Positions 44,480 through 56,858 are shown, counted from the first letter of the stretch. The stretch: 64,000 bases of DNA from Azohydromonas aeria (GCF_009760915.1 NZ_VIDQ01000023.1:31672-95671); one strand, 5' to 3'. The notes: generated from the sequence alone by a model not told the origin. Made by a program: numbers and translations.

Positions 44480-45877
44480 TCAGCCCAGCCGCTGCCTGTG
44501 CCGCTCAATCTGCGCGCGCACCTGCACCGGCGCCGTGCCGCCGAGCACCTGGCGCGCCTGCAGCGAGCCGCGCAGCGTCAGCACCTCGTACACGTCCTCG
44601 CCAATGGCGGGGTTGAACTGCTGCAGCACGTCCAGCGGCAGCTCGGAGAGATCGACGCCGCGCTGCAGGCCCACCTTGACTGCGTGCGCAACGACCTCGT
44701 GCGCGTCGCGGAAGGGCAGGCCCTTCTTGACCAGGTAGTCGGCCAGGTCGGTGGCGGTGGCGTAGCCGCGGCGCGCGGCGCTCTCCATCGCCTCGGGCTT
44801 GACGATGATGCCCTCGACCATCTCGGCCATGATGCGCAGCGTGTCGCGCAGCGTGTCCACGGCGTCGAACAGGGGCTCCTTGTCTTCCTGGTTGTCCTTG
44901 TTGTAGGTAAGCGGCTGGCCCTTCATCAGCGTCAGCAGCGCAGTGAGGTGGCCGTACACCCGTCCCGTCTTGCCCCGGGCCAGTTCCGCCACGTCCGGGT
45001 TGCGCTTCTGCGGCATGATCGAACTGCCCGTGCAGTAGCGGTCGGCCAGGTCGATGAACGCGAAGTTCTGGCTCATCCACAGCACGATTTCCTCGGCCAT
45101 GCGCGAGACGTGCATCATCGTGATGGAGGCGAAGGCCGTGAACTCGATGGCGAAGTCGCGGTCGCTCACGGCGTCCAGGCTGTTCTGCGTCACGGCGTCG
45201 AAGCCCAGGAGGCGCGCCACCATCTCGCGGTCCAGCGGGTAGCTGGTGCCGGCCAGCGCGGCCGAGCCCAGCGGCAGGCGGTTGACGCGCTTGCGCAGGT
45301 CGGCCAGGCGCTCGGCGTCGCGCGCGAACATCTCGACGTAGGCCAGCATGTGGTGCGCAAAGCTCACCGGCTGCGCCACCTGCATGTGCGTGAAGCCGGG
45401 CAGGATGGTGTCCACGTTCTTCTCGGCCACGCTCACCAGCGCGCGCTGCATGGCGGCCAGCAGCGGCTGGAGCTGGTCGATCTCGCCGCGCAGCCACAGC
45501 CGCACGTCGGTGGCGACCTGGTCGTTGCGGCTGCGACCGGTGTGCAGCCGCTTGCCGGCGTCGCCCACGAGCTGCGTCAGCCGCGCCTCGACGTTGAGGT
45601 GCACGTCCTCCAGGTCGAGCTTCCACTCGAAGGCGCCGGACTCGATCTCGGCGCGGATCTGCGCCATGCCGCGCTGGATGTCGGCCAGGTCCTGCGCGGA
45701 GATGATGCCCACGGCCTGCAGCATGGCCGCGTGCGCGAGGCTGCCCTCGATGTCGGCCTGCCACAGCCGCTTGTCGAAATCGACGCTGGCCGTGTAGCGC
45801 TTGACCAGCTCGCTCATCGGCTCGGAGAAGAGGGCGGACCAGGCTTGCGCCTTCTTGTCGAGTTGGTTCGAGGACAT
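44480..45877 (-). CDS. argH: Argininosuccinate lyase
   Basis: 465-residue enzyme that cleaves argininosuccinate to arginine and fumarate, the last step of arginine synthesis. The superfamily signature [12 protein letters not shown] is present, as are [13 protein letters not shown] near residue 110 and [13 protein letters not shown]. Length is standard. The ATG at 45877 gives the normal N-terminus ([16 protein letters not shown]). A terminator follows the gene. ppc lies upstream on the same strand with an 89-bp gap. Confidence 0.97.
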   Translation of the reverse strand: MSSNQLDKKAQAWSALFSEPMSELVKRYTASVDFDKRLWQADIEGSLAHAAMLQAVGIISAQDLADIQRGMAQIRAEIESGAFEWKLDLEDVHLNVEARLTQLVGDAGKRLHTGRSRNDQVATDVRLWLRGEIDQLQPLLAAMQRALVSVAEKNVDTILPGFTHMQVAQPVSFAHHMLAYVEMFARDAERLADLRKRVNRLPLGSAALAGTSYPLDREMVARLLGFDAVTQNSLDAVSDRDFAIEFTAFASITMMHVSRMAEEIVLWMSQNFAFIDLADRYCTGSSIMPQKRNPDVAELARGKTGRVYGHLTALLTLMKGQPLTYNKDNQEDKEPLFDAVDTLRDTLRIMAEMVEGIIVKPEAMESAARRGYATATDLADYLVKKGLPFRDAHEVVAHAVKVGLQRGVDLSELPLDVLQQFNPAIGEDVYEVLTLRGSLQARQVLGGTAPVQVRAQIERHRQRLG

Positions 45878-45966
45878 GGAAAACAACCTTCGGGGTGCGT
45901 GAGGCGAACCCGAGATTTTAGCGAGCGGGTCCGTGACCTCCCGGCGCGGACCCGCTGCCGGCCCGG

Positions 45967-48762
<2,796 letters not shown>

Positions 48763-48881
48763 GGGCAGTGGCTCGCAGTGAACAAAAGCATCGACTCTAA
48801 GGGTTGCGAAGGCCGTGACCTTTTCACGGCGGCGCCCGGGCCGGCAAAAGGGGCCCGGCAGGGCGCCGATAATCCCGCCCC

Positions 48882-49820
48882 ATGAGCAATTCACTGATCA
48901 TCGCCACGCGCGAGAGCCGCCTGGCCCTGTGGCAGGCCGAGCACGTGCGCACGCTGCTGCAGCAGCGCCTGGGCGCCGAGGTGCACCTGCTGGGCATGAC
49001 CACGCGCGGCGACCAGATCCTGGACCGCACGCTGTCCAAGGTCGGCGGCAAGGGGCTGTTTGTCAAGGAATTGGAAACGGCACTGGAAGAGGGCCGCGCC
49101 CACCTGGCGGTGCACTCGCTCAAGGACGTGCCGATGGTCCTGCCCGAAGGCTTCACGCTGGCCGCGATCCTGGAGCGCGAGGACCCGCGCGACGCCTTCG
49201 TCTCCAATCAATACGACAACCTCGACACGCTGCCGCAGGGCGCGCTCGTGGGCACCTCCAGCCTGCGCCGCGTGGTGCAGCTGCGCGCGCTGCGCCCGGA
49301 CCTGCGCATCGAGCCGCTGCGCGGCAACCTCGACACGCGGCTGCGCAAGCTCGACGAGGGCCAGTTCGACGCCATCGTGCTGGCCGCCGCGGGCCTGAAG
49401 CGCCTGGGGCTGGGTCAGCGCATCCGCTCGGTCTTCGACGAGAAGCAGATGATCCCGGCCGCCGGCCAGGGCGCGCTGGGCATCGAGGTGCGCAGCGACA
49501 ACGCGGCGCTGATCGGGCAGCTCGCGGGCTTCATCGATCGGCCGACGTGGCTGGCCACCATCGCCGAGCGCGCCGTCTCGCGCGCGCTGGGCGGCAGCTG
49601 CAGCATGCCGCTGGCCGCGCACGCGAGCTGGCAAGGGGCGGAGCTGCACATCGACGTGCTCATCGGCGAGGACGTGGCCGACGGCGGCGCGCGCCAGCCG
49701 CTGCGCGCGCAACTGCAGGCCGCCGTGACCGACGAGGCGCAGGCCGAGGCGCTGGGCGCGCAGGCCGCGCAGGCACTGCGCCAGCAGGGCGCGGATGGCT
49801 ACCTGGGAGCGGCGCACTGA
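48882..49820 (+). CDS. hemC: Porphobilinogen deaminase (hydroxymethylbilane synthase)
   Basis: 312-residue enzyme that joins four porphobilinogen units into hydroxymethylbilane. The dipyrromethane cofactor Cys lies in [14 protein letters not shown] near residue 240. [13 protein letters not shown] and [11 protein letters not shown] are also conserved. First gene of hemC-hemD-hemX-hemY, a normal order in betaproteobacteria. The hemD frame begins at its stop codon. Confidence 0.97.
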   Translation: MSNSLIIATRESRLALWQAEHVRTLLQQRLGAEVHLLGMTTRGDQILDRTLSKVGGKGLFVKELETALEEGRAHLAVHSLKDVPMVLPEGFTLAAILEREDPRDAFVSNQYDNLDTLPQGALVGTSSLRRVVQLRALRPDLRIEPLRGNLDTRLRKLDEGQFDAIVLAAAGLKRLGLGQRIRSVFDEKQMIPAAGQGALGIEVRSDNAALIGQLAGFIDRPTWLATIAERAVSRALGGSCSMPLAAHASWQGAELHIDVLIGEDVADGGARQPLRAQLQAAVTDEAQAEALGAQAAQALRQQGADGYLGAAH

Positions 49821-50611
49821 GCGCCGCCGCGTCCGCGCCGCGCGTGCTGGTGACGCGCCCGCAGCCGCAGGCCGACGAGTGGGTGGCGCGGCTGCGCGGC
49901 GCGGGCTTCGCGGCCGAAGCGCTGCCGCTGCTGCACATCGCCGCGGTGGCTGACCCCGCGCCGCTGCACGCCGCGTGGGAAGACGTGGCGCGCGCGGCGG
50001 CCGATGCGCTGGTCTTCGTCAGCCCCAATGCCGTGACGCACTTCTTCGCGGCGCGGCCCGAAGGCAGCGCCTGGCCGGCGCGCGTGCTGGCCGCCGCGCC
50101 GGGGCCGGGCACGGCCCAGGCGCTCATCGAGGCGGGCGTGCCGGCCGAAAGCGTGCTGCAGCCGGCGGCGGATGCCGAGCGCTTCGATTCCGAGTCGCTG
50201 TGGGAGCGCATGGGCGCGCTGCCCTGGGCGGGCGCCCGCGTGCTGGTGCTGCGCGGCGAGGGCGGGCGCGACTGGCTGGCGCAGCGGCTGCAGGAGCAGG
50301 GCGCCCGGGTCGAGTTCGTGCAGGCCTACGGCCGCGGCGCGCCGCGGCCCGGCCCGGCCGAAGCGGCGCTGCTGCGCGAGGCGGTGGCGCAACCTGAGCA
50401 CTTCGTGTGGCTGTTCAGCAGCTCGGAGGCCGTGGGTCATCTGCCGGGACTCGCCGGCGCGGGCGCGGACTGGTCGCGCGCTCGCGCGCTGGCCTCGCAT
50501 CCGCGCATCGCACAGGCGGCGCGCGACATCGGCTTTGCGCGGGTCGAGGCGGTGTCGCCGGCTTTCGACGCCGTCTGCGCCGCGCTCGAGACCCGGGCCC
50601 GGGAAGCCTGA
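49817..50611 (+). CDS. hemD: Uroporphyrinogen-III synthase, probably starting at CTG
   Basis: 264-residue enzyme that cyclises hydroxymethylbilane with inversion of ring D. It is recognised from [36 protein letters not shown] and [12 protein letters not shown], and from position after hemC. There is no ATG near the N-terminus. A CTG at 49817 overlaps the hemC stop (CTGA) and has GGGAG at 49805-49809, 7 nt upstream. The alternative GTG at 49844 would start at VLVTRPQ and has no ribosome site. I favour CTG; N-terminus confidence is moderate. Confidence 0.88.
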   Translation: MSAAASAPRVLVTRPQPQADEWVARLRGAGFAAEALPLLHIAAVADPAPLHAAWEDVARAAADALVFVSPNAVTHFFAARPEGSAWPARVLAAAPGPGTAQALIEAGVPAESVLQPAADAERFDSESLWERMGALPWAGARVLVLRGEGGRDWLAQRLQEQGARVEFVQAYGRGAPRPGPAEAALLREAVAQPEHFVWLFSSSEAVGHLPGLAGAGADWSRARALASHPRIAQAARDIGFARVEAVSPAFDAVCAALETRAREA

Positions 50612-50637
50612 AACCGCTGCCTACAATCCCCGCGATC

Positions 50638-51720
50638 GTGAATTCCACTGCTCCTTCCGCCGACGTGCCGCCGAATCCGGCACCCCTGACTTCCCGCCGC
50701 TCCGCCGCGCTGCGCCATGCGCCGCTGATCGTGGCCAGCGTCGTGGCCGTGGCCGCGCTGGGCCTCGCCTGGAGCACCCAGCAGCGCCTGCGCGCGCTGG
50801 AGAAGGAGCTGGTCAAGCGCCAGGAAAGCAGCCAGGGCGAGGCCGCGCAGGCGCTGCTGCTGGCCAAGCAGGCGCAGGACGCGGCGCGCGAGGCCGGAGC
50901 GCGTGCCGCGCTGCTGGACGCGCGCGTGTCCGAGGCCTCGATGCAGCGCTCGCAGATCGAGGAGCTGATCCAGTCGCTGGCGCGCTCGCGCGACGAGAAC
51001 GTGGTCGCCGACGTGGACGCCGGGCTGCGCGTGGCGCTGCAGCAAAGCGCCATCACCGGCAGCACCGAACCGCTGCTGCAGGCGCTGCAGCAGGCCGACG
51101 AGCGGCTGGCGCGCTACAACCAGCCGCGCCTGGAGCGCGTGCGCCGGGCGCTGGCGCGCGACCTGGACCGCGTCAAGGCCGTGGGCGTGAGCGACCTGTC
51201 CACGCTCACGCTCAAGCTCGACGAAATGGTGCGCCTGGTCGACGAGCTGCCGCTGATGGCGGCCACCGAGTCGCGCCGCGCGCCGTCGGCCGCGCCGGCC
51301 GGCGCCGTGGCCGCGGCGCCCAGCGCCTCGGGCGCGTCCTGGAACGACCATCTCCACGCCTGGTGGCAGGCCTGGCCGGTGCGGGTGTGGGAAGAAGTGC
51401 GCTCGCTGGTGCGGGTGGCGCGCGTGCAGCAGCCCGAGGCGCTGCTGCTGGCGCCGGAGCAGATGTACTTCCTGCGCGAGAACCTCAAGCTGCGGCTGCT
51501 CAATGCGCGGCTGGCGCTGCTGTCGCGCCAGTACGCCACGGCGCAGTCGGACCTGCGCGACGCGCAGGGCGCGCTGGAGCGCTACTTCGATCCGGGCTCG
51601 CGGCGCGTGCAGGTGGCGTCCGACCTGCTCAAGCAGGTGACGGCGCAGGCGCGCCAGGTATCGCTGCCGCGGCCGGACGAGACGCTGGCGGCGCTGGCCG
51701 CGGCGGCGGCGGGTCGCTGA
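50638..51720 (+). CDS. hemX: HemX-like protein (uroporphyrinogen-III C-methyltransferase family)
   Basis: 360-residue membrane protein of the haem operon. A short cytoplasmic N-terminus is followed by one span (about 29-48, LIVASVVAVAALGLAWS) and a long coiled-coil/helical periplasmic domain. Although often annotated as a methyltransferase, HemX has no SAM-binding fold here; its role in haem synthesis is unclear. GTG start at 50638, 26 bp after hemD. Confidence 0.88.
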   Translation: MNSTAPSADVPPNPAPLTSRRSAALRHAPLIVASVVAVAALGLAWSTQQRLRALEKELVKRQESSQGEAAQALLLAKQAQDAAREAGARAALLDARVSEASMQRSQIEELIQSLARSRDENVVADVDAGLRVALQQSAITGSTEPLLQALQQADERLARYNQPRLERVRRALARDLDRVKAVGVSDLSTLTLKLDEMVRLVDELPLMAATESRRAPSAAPAGAVAAAPSASGASWNDHLHAWWQAWPVRVWEEVRSLVRVARVQQPEALLLAPEQMYFLRENLKLRLLNARLALLSRQYATAQSDLRDAQGALERYFDPGSRRVQVASDLLKQVTAQARQVSLPRPDETLAALAAAAAGR

Positions 51721-51722
51721 CG

Positions 51723-52967
51723 ATGCGCGCCGTCATCTGGCTGGTGCTGCTGTTCGTGGCGGCGGTGGTGGCCGCCATCACGCTGGGCGCCAACGACGGG
51801 CTGGTTTCACTGTACTGGCGCGGCTGGCGCATGGACCTGTCGCTCAACCTGTTCCTGCTGGCGCTGTTGGCCGGCGGCGCGGTGGTGGTGTCGGCGCTGC
51901 AGGCGCTGCGCGCGCTCACCCGGCTGCCGCAGCGCGCGCGCGAGTGGCGCGCGCTGCGCCGCGAGCGCGCCGTGCAGGCGGCGCTGCGCCAGGCGCTGGC
52001 CGAGTTCCTGGCCGCGCGCTACACCCGCGCGCAGAAGGCCGCGCAGCGCGCGCTGGCGCTGCGCGACTCCACGCCCGAAGGTGGCGAGCTGGAGCTGGCG
52101 CAGCTGTCGCACCTGCTGGCCGCGGCCAGCGCGCACCGGCTGCAGAACCGCGCCGAGCGCGACGAGCAGCTGCGCCAGGCGCTGGCGCTGCGCCGCGGCA
52201 CCGGCGTGCCGCGCCCGGGCGACGACGCCGCGCTGCTGCTGTCCGCGGAATGGGCGCTGGACGACCGCGACGCGGCGCAGGCGCTGGCGCTGCTGTCGGA
52301 GCTGCCGCCGGGCACGGCGCGGCGCACGCAGGCGCTGCGCTTGCGGCTGCAGGCCCAGCGCCTGGCGAATCAACCGCTGCAGGCGCTGCCCACGGCGCGG
52401 CTGCTGGCCAAGCACCAGGGCTTTTCCAAGCTCGCGGCGCAGGGGCTGCTGCGCTCGCTGGCCTTCCAGGCGCTGGAACAGGCGCATGACATGGACCAGC
52501 TGGAGCAGGTCTGGCAGAGCTTCGACCCGGCCGACCGGCGCGACCCCTTCGTGGCCGCGCGCGCGGCGCAGCATGCCGCGGCACTGGGTGCGCACGGCGA
52601 CGCCCGCGGCTGGCTGCGTCCGCTGTGGGAGCAGATGAGCGAGCTGTCGGCCGACGAGCGCGAGCAGATCGCGCTGGCGCTGCTGCATGCCCTGCCCGGG
52701 CTGGGCGCGGACTGGCTGCCACGGCTGGAGTCGGCGCTGCAGGCCTATGCGCAGGAGCCGGCCGTGGTGGCCGCCGCCGGCGCGGCCTTTGCCGAGCGCC
52801 AGCTCTGGGGCAAGGCGCGGCGGCCGCTGGAGCAGTCGGCGCGCGACGCGCGGCTGGCGCCGGCCGCCCGGCGCCGTGCCTGGCGCACGCTGGCGCAGCT
52901 CGCGCGCGAGGAGGGCGACGAGCCGCGTGCGCATCAATGCAATGAATTGGCGGCAGCCCTTGATTGA
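51723..52967 (+). CDS. hemY: HemY-like haem biosynthesis membrane protein
   Basis: 414-residue protein with two N-terminal membrane spans (VIWLVLLFVAAVVAAITL and NLFLLALLAGGAVVVSAL), with LGANDGLVSLYW between them, followed by TPR-like helical repeats in the cytoplasm or periplasm. This is the proteobacterial HemY, not the Bacillus protoporphyrinogen oxidase of the same name. Role in haem synthesis unresolved. ATG lies 2 bp after the hemX stop. The promoter of the first tRNA-Arg overlaps its 3' end. Confidence 0.9.
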   Translation: MRAVIWLVLLFVAAVVAAITLGANDGLVSLYWRGWRMDLSLNLFLLALLAGGAVVVSALQALRALTRLPQRAREWRALRRERAVQAALRQALAEFLAARYTRAQKAAQRALALRDSTPEGGELELAQLSHLLAAASAHRLQNRAERDEQLRQALALRRGTGVPRPGDDAALLLSAEWALDDRDAAQALALLSELPPGTARRTQALRLRLQAQRLANQPLQALPTARLLAKHQGFSKLAAQGLLRSLAFQALEQAHDMDQLEQVWQSFDPADRRDPFVAARAAQHAAALGAHGDARGWLRPLWEQMSELSADEREQIALALLHALPGLGADWLPRLESALQAYAQEPAVVAAAGAAFAERQLWGKARRPLEQSARDARLAPAARRRAWRTLAQLAREEGDEPRAHQCNELAAALD

Positions 52968-52987
52968 CCCGCAAAACTTGGTATAGA
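52960..52987 (+). promoter_or_regulatory. Sigma-70 type promoter of the first tRNA-Arg
   Basis: TTGATT (52960-52965), 16-bp spacer, TATAGA (52982-52987). Transcription would start near 52994, 6 bp before the mature tRNA. The -35 lies within the end of hemY. Confidence 0.65.
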
Positions 52988-52999
52988 ATTCAAGGCTTC

Positions 53000-53076
53000 G
53001 CGGCTGTAGCTCAGTTGGATAGAGTACTTGGCTACGAACCAAGGGGTCGTGGGTTCGAATCCTGCCAGCCGCACCA
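53000..53076 (+). tRNA. tRNA-Arg (ACG), copy 1
   Basis: 77-nt cloverleaf. Acceptor GCGGCTG pairs with CAGCCGC; discriminator A and encoded CCA. Anticodon arm CTTGG-CTACGAA-CCAAG gives anticodon ACG, read as ICG after deamination, for CGU/CGC/CGA. T arm GTGGG-TTCGAAT-CCTGC region is intact. Identical to copy 2. Confidence 0.97.
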
Positions 53077-53119
53077 ACAATAAGAAGCCCGTTGCCTGAA
53101 TCCGCAAGGAGAAAGAGCA

Positions 53120-53269
53120 ATGGGACACACGCAAAGCGTGAACCAGTGGAGTCCTGCGAGGGGCGACGCTTTTGAAGATGCCCCGCCGGGTGTCGTGTCA
53201 GTGCCAAAGCTTCTTCTGAAGCGCAGCAATCTGACAAAAATGATCGGCTTTAGGTGTTTTAAATACTAA
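53120..53269 (+). CDS. Candidate 49-residue small ORF between the two tRNA-Arg genes
   Basis: ATG at 53120 with an excellent AAGGAG site at 53106-53111, 8 nt upstream; TAA at 53267. The product begins MGHTQSVNQWSPARGDAFED and ends KMIGFRCFKY; no family recognised, no signal or membrane segment. The 3' part is AT-rich and abuts the promoter of the second tRNA. Could be a genuine leader-type peptide, or chance, or a remnant of whatever duplicated the tRNA. Confidence 0.35.
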   Translation: MGHTQSVNQWSPARGDAFEDAPPGVVSVPKLLLKRSNLTKMIGFRCFKY

Positions 53270-53278
53270 AAAGCAGGT

Positions 53279-53284
53279 TATACT
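53279..53284 (+). promoter_or_regulatory. -10 element of the second tRNA-Arg
   Basis: TATACT ends 11 bp before the second tRNA. The -35 region is weak (TTTTAA about 16 bp upstream), so promoter strength is uncertain; read-through from the first tRNA is also possible. Confidence 0.5.
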
Positions 53285-53295
53285 GGCAAGCTTCA

Positions 53296-53372
53296 GCGGC
53301 TGTAGCTCAGTTGGATAGAGTACTTGGCTACGAACCAAGGGGTCGTGGGTTCGAATCCTGCCAGCCGCACCA
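53296..53372 (+). tRNA. tRNA-Arg (ACG), copy 2
   Basis: 77 nt, identical base for base to the copy at 53000-53076, with encoded CCA. The two genes are 219 bp apart. A strong terminator follows 8 bp later. Confidence 0.97.
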
Positions 53373-53380
53373 AACAGCTC

Positions 53381-53409
53381 AGGGCCAGCACGAAAGTGCT
53401 GGCCCTTTT
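53381..53409 (+). terminator. Rho-independent terminator after the tRNA-Arg pair
   Basis: Perfect 11-bp stem AGGGCCAGCAC (53381-53391) with GTGCTGGCCCT (53396-53406), GAAA tetraloop, then TTTT. Confidence 0.93.
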
Positions 53410-53557
53410 GCTTTTTGGGCCTGGCCATCGCAGCGCCAGGGCGCTCCAAATTTCTTCATGAACCTTCCGGGCCTGGCCCCGGGGCCGCCGGGCTTGATCC
53501 GCTCGGGCACTGGCCTTGCTGCCCAGAGGCATCTGCTCAACCTATGGAGAGAGCCTC

Positions 53558-53821
53558 ATGAAAGAGATTCAGGACAACGGCGGCCAGGACCAGATCCAGG
53601 GCATTTACCGCCAGCTCAAGAAGGGACTGGGCCGCGAGTTGGTCAATGACGACAACGTCGGTGCGCTCATCGAGTTGGCTGCGCGCGACGGCGAGCAGAT
53701 CCTGGAACAGGAGCTGCGCGAGTGGCAGGCGCCTTGCGGTGTTGCTCCGGATGCCAGCGCCGGCGGGCTGCACCACCTGGCGCCCAATCCCGGCTTCAAC
53801 AAGACGCACGTCAAGCATTGA
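53558..53821 (+). CDS. Hypothetical protein
   Basis: 87-residue protein, MKEIQDNGGQDQIQGIYRQL at the start, then a predicted helix (LIELAARDGEQILEQELREW) and a Gly/His-rich C-terminus. No signal peptide, membrane span or known motif. Codon use is like the neighbours, which supports a real gene. The ATG at 53558 lies after GAGAGAG; 14 extra in-frame codons upstream start at TTG and look unlikely. It sits between the tRNA terminator and greB. Confidence 0.6.
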   Translation: MKEIQDNGGQDQIQGIYRQLKKGLGRELVNDDNVGALIELAARDGEQILEQELREWQAPCGVAPDASAGGLHHLAPNPGFNKTHVKH

Positions 53822-53908
53822 GCGCATTTGCCGCCCCGCGCGCCGGGGCCTGGACGGCGCGGGGCCAGCGGCGGTGAAAGCCCGCCGCGGCCGCCGCACA
53901 ATCGAGCC

Positions 53909-54472
53909 ATGAGCAAGGCTTTCACGAAGGAAAGCGACAGCGACGAGGACGACGACCTGGCGCTGCCGCCGCTGCCCCCGGGCGGACGCAACTACATGAC
54001 GCCGCAAGGCTACGCGCGACTGCGCGCGGAGTTGATGCGGCTCATCGACGAGGAGCGGCCCAAGACGGTGGAGGTTGTGTCCTGGGCGGCCAAGAACGGC
54101 GACCGCTCCGAGAACGGCGACTACCTCTACGGCAAGAAACGGCTGCGCGAGATCGACCGCCGCATCCGCTTCCTGACCAAGCGGCTCGACATCGCCGAGG
54201 TCGCCGACCCGTCGGCGCACCACGGCTCCGACCAGGTATTCTTCGGTGCCACCGTCACCTACGCCGACGCGCAGGGGCAGGAGCACACCATCACCATCAA
54301 GGGCATCGACGAGGCCGACAACCTCCAGGGCGAGGTCAGCTGGATCGCGCCCATCGCCCGCGCGCTGCTCAAGGCGCGCGAGGGCGACGAGGTGCAGTTC
54401 ATGTCCCCGGGGGGGCTGCAGGTGCTGGAAGTGCTGGAGGTGCGCTACCCGCAGCCGGGCCCGGCGCACTGA
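53909..54472 (+). CDS. greB: Transcription elongation factor GreB
   Basis: 187-residue factor that rescues backtracked RNA polymerase by stimulating transcript cleavage. The N-terminal coiled coil starts at NYMTPQGYARLRAELMRL and has acidic tip residues (SENGDYLYGKKRLREIDRR); the C-terminal FKBP-like domain follows (FFGATVTYADAQG, ISPIARALL-like WIAPIARALLKA). It is about 30 residues longer than E. coli GreB because of an acidic N-terminal extension (SDSDEDDD). Convergent with spoT, 24-bp gap. Confidence 0.94.
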   Translation: MSKAFTKESDSDEDDDLALPPLPPGGRNYMTPQGYARLRAELMRLIDEERPKTVEVVSWAAKNGDRSENGDYLYGKKRLREIDRRIRFLTKRLDIAEVADPSAHHGSDQVFFGATVTYADAQGQEHTITIKGIDEADNLQGEVSWIAPIARALLKAREGDEVQFMSPGGLQVLEVLEVRYPQPGPAH

Positions 54473-54496
54473 GCACCGGGCGCAGCCAGGCTTTTC

Positions 54497-56782
54497 TCAG
54501 GGCTTGACCCGCTGCGCGCGCAGCACCGAGGGCGCGCGCTTGAGCGTGCGCAGCACGTCGGCCAGGTGCAGCCGGTCGCGCACGCTCAACAGCAGCCGCA
54601 TCTCCACGCTCTCGCCGGCATGCTCGTCGCCCATGTCGATGTGGGTGATGTCGGCCTCGGCGGCGCTCACGGCCGAGGCCACGCGCGCGAGCACGCCCTT
54701 GCCGTTCTGCACCAGCACCAGCACCGCGGCCTCGAAGGGGCGGGCGATGTCCTCGGCCCATTCCACGGGAATCCAGTGCTCGGTGTCACGCTCGTGCAGG
54801 CGCCGCGCCACGGCGCATTCGGCGGTGTGCACCGTCAGGCCTTCGCCGCGGCCCAGGTAGCCGACGATGGAGTCACCCGGGATCGGCCGGCAGCAGCGCG
54901 CCAGCTGTACCGAGGTGCCCTCGTTGCCGTCGATGGTCACCATGCCCTGGACACCGGCCTCCTCGCGCGCGGCGAAACGGCCCATGGTCAGCGTGACCGC
55001 GTCCGGGCGCTGGCCCTGCTCGGCCATGAGCTGCGCCAGCCGCTTGGCCACGATGGTGGCGATCTTCTTGCCCAGGCCGATGTCGGTGAGCAGCTCGGCC
55101 GGGCCGCGGTTGCCGCTCCAGCGCGTGAGCGACTGCCACAGCGCCGCGGCTGGCGCGTCGGGCTCCTCCACCGGCGGCAGCTGCAGCCCTTCGGCACGCA
55201 GCGCCTGCGCCAGCAGCTTCTCGCCCAGCGCGCGCGACTCCTCCAGCTCCATGTTCTTGAGGTAGTGGCGGATCTTGGAGCGCGCCCGGCCGGTGCGCAC
55301 GAAGTTCAGCCACGCCGGGTTGGGTCGCGCGCCGGGTGCCGTGACGATCTCCACCACGTCGCCGCTCTTGAGCTCGGTGCGCAGCGCCACGGGCTCGCCG
55401 TTGACGGTGGCGGCCACCGTGTGATCGCCGACGTTGGTGTGGATGGTGTAGGCGAAGTCCACCGGCGTGGCCCCGCGCGGCAGCGCCAGGATCTTGCTCT
55501 TGGGCGTGAAGACGTAGACCGCGTCGGGGAACAGGTCGATCTTGACGTGCTCCAGGAACTCGCCGGCGTCGCGCGTCTCGTCCTGGATGTCCACCAGCGA
55601 CTGCAGCCACATCGAGCCCAGGCGCTGCGCTTCGCCCAGTCCGTTGGCGTCCTTGACCTTGTACATCCAGTGCGCGGCAATGCCGGCCTCGGCCACGGCG
55701 TGCATGGGCTCGGTGCGGATCTGGAACTCCACCGCCGTGCCCAGCGGGTTCACCAGCGTGGTGTGCAGCGACTGGTAGCCGTTGGCCTTCGGAATGGCGA
55801 TGTAGTCCTTGAAGCGCCCGGGCACCGGCTTGTAGAGCTGGTGCAGCACGCCCAGCGCCTGGTAGCAGTCGAAGAGCTCGGGCACCACGACCCGGAAGCC
55901 GAAGATGTCGTTGACCTGCGCGAAGCCGGTGTGCTTCTCGCGCATCTTCATGTAGATCGAGTAGACGGTCTTCTCGCGCCCGGTGATCTGCACCTTGAGC
56001 TTGGCGTGGCCGAAGGCCTTTTCCACGTCGCCGCGAATGCGGTCCACGATGTCGCGCCGGTAGCCGCGCGCGCGCTGCACGGCCTTGGACAGCGCCGCGT
56101 GGCGCCACGGGTGCAGGTACTGGAAGCTGAGTTCCTGCAGCTCGCGGTAGGCCTGGTTCAGGCCCAGGCGGTGCGCGATCGGGGCGTAGATGTCGAGCGT
56201 CTCGCGCGCGATGCGCCCGCGCTTGTGCGCCGCCATCGCCGCCATGGTGCGCATGTTGTGCAGCCGGTCGGCGAGCTTGATGAGGATGACGCGCACGTCG
56301 CGCGCCATGGCCAGCAGCATCTTGCGGAACGACTCGGCCTGCGACTCCTCGCGCGTGTTGAACTGCAGCTTGTCGAGCTTGGTCAGCCCGTCCACGAGGT
56401 CGGCCGTGGCGGGGCCGAAGCGTTCGATGAGCTCGGGCTTGGTGATGCCGCAGTCCTCCATCGCGTCGTGCATGAGCGCGGCCATGATGGCTTGCGCGTC
56501 GAGCCGCCAGTCGGCGCACAGCCCGGCCACGGCGATGGGGTGCGTGATGTAGGGCTCGCCGCTGGCGCGGAACTGGCCCAGGTGCGCCTCGTCGGCGAAC
56601 TTGTAGGCCTCGCGCACCTTCTTGATGTCGGCCTTGCCCAGGTAGCCCAGCTTGTCGGTGAGCTCGGCGAAGGATGCGACGTCGGCGGCGCGCGCGGCGG
56701 CGGCCGGCGGCAGCGACGGCTGGCGCGGGCCGAGTTGGAGGGCCGAAGGCAGGAGGTCGGCGGCGAAGGATCGGATGCCCAT
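54497..56782 (-). CDS. spoT: Bifunctional (p)ppGpp synthase/hydrolase
   Basis: 761-residue RelA/SpoT enzyme. The HD hydrolase domain is intact (THPIAVAGLCADW, LMHDAMEDCG near residue 105), so it can degrade (p)ppGpp. The synthetase domain has GREKTVYSIYMKMREKH and NDIFGFRVVVPE. TGS domain at about 425-490 (VYVFTPKSKILALPRGATP), a helical/zinc-finger-like region with CCRPIPGD, and a C-terminal ACT domain complete it. An rpoZ gene lies directly upstream, as in enteric bacteria. Confidence 0.96.
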   Translation of the reverse strand: MGIRSFAADLLPSALQLGPRQPSLPPAAAARAADVASFAELTDKLGYLGKADIKKVREAYKFADEAHLGQFRASGEPYITHPIAVAGLCADWRLDAQAIMAALMHDAMEDCGITKPELIERFGPATADLVDGLTKLDKLQFNTREESQAESFRKMLLAMARDVRVILIKLADRLHNMRTMAAMAAHKRGRIARETLDIYAPIAHRLGLNQAYRELQELSFQYLHPWRHAALSKAVQRARGYRRDIVDRIRGDVEKAFGHAKLKVQITGREKTVYSIYMKMREKHTGFAQVNDIFGFRVVVPELFDCYQALGVLHQLYKPVPGRFKDYIAIPKANGYQSLHTTLVNPLGTAVEFQIRTEPMHAVAEAGIAAHWMYKVKDANGLGEAQRLGSMWLQSLVDIQDETRDAGEFLEHVKIDLFPDAVYVFTPKSKILALPRGATPVDFAYTIHTNVGDHTVAATVNGEPVALRTELKSGDVVEIVTAPGARPNPAWLNFVRTGRARSKIRHYLKNMELEESRALGEKLLAQALRAEGLQLPPVEEPDAPAAALWQSLTRWSGNRGPAELLTDIGLGKKIATIVAKRLAQLMAEQGQRPDAVTLTMGRFAAREEAGVQGMVTIDGNEGTSVQLARCCRPIPGDSIVGYLGRGEGLTVHTAECAVARRLHERDTEHWIPVEWAEDIARPFEAAVLVLVQNGKGVLARVASAVSAAEADITHIDMGDEHAGESVEMRLLLSVRDRLHLADVLRTLKRAPSVLRAQRVKP

Positions 56783-56836
56783 GGAGCGAATTTAGCCTGT
56801 CATCGCCCCCCGCATTCGCGGCAGGCCCAAATGAGA

Positions 56837-56858
56837 ACGGGCGCCCGAAGGCGCCCGT
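56837..56858. terminator. Stem-loop between rpoZ and spoT
   Basis: Perfect 9-bp stem ACGGGCGCC (56837-56845) with GGCGCCCGT (56850-56858), loop CGAA. On the minus strand it follows rpoZ by 23 bp but the downstream tract is only TCTCATTT, so termination may be partial and let spoT be transcribed. Confidence 0.55.

Noticed and set aside
45924..45956. AGCGGGTCCG/CGGACCCGCT stem between argH and ppc as a firm terminator
   Set aside because: The stem is perfect but lacks a T tract on either strand, so I mention it only within the ppc entry.
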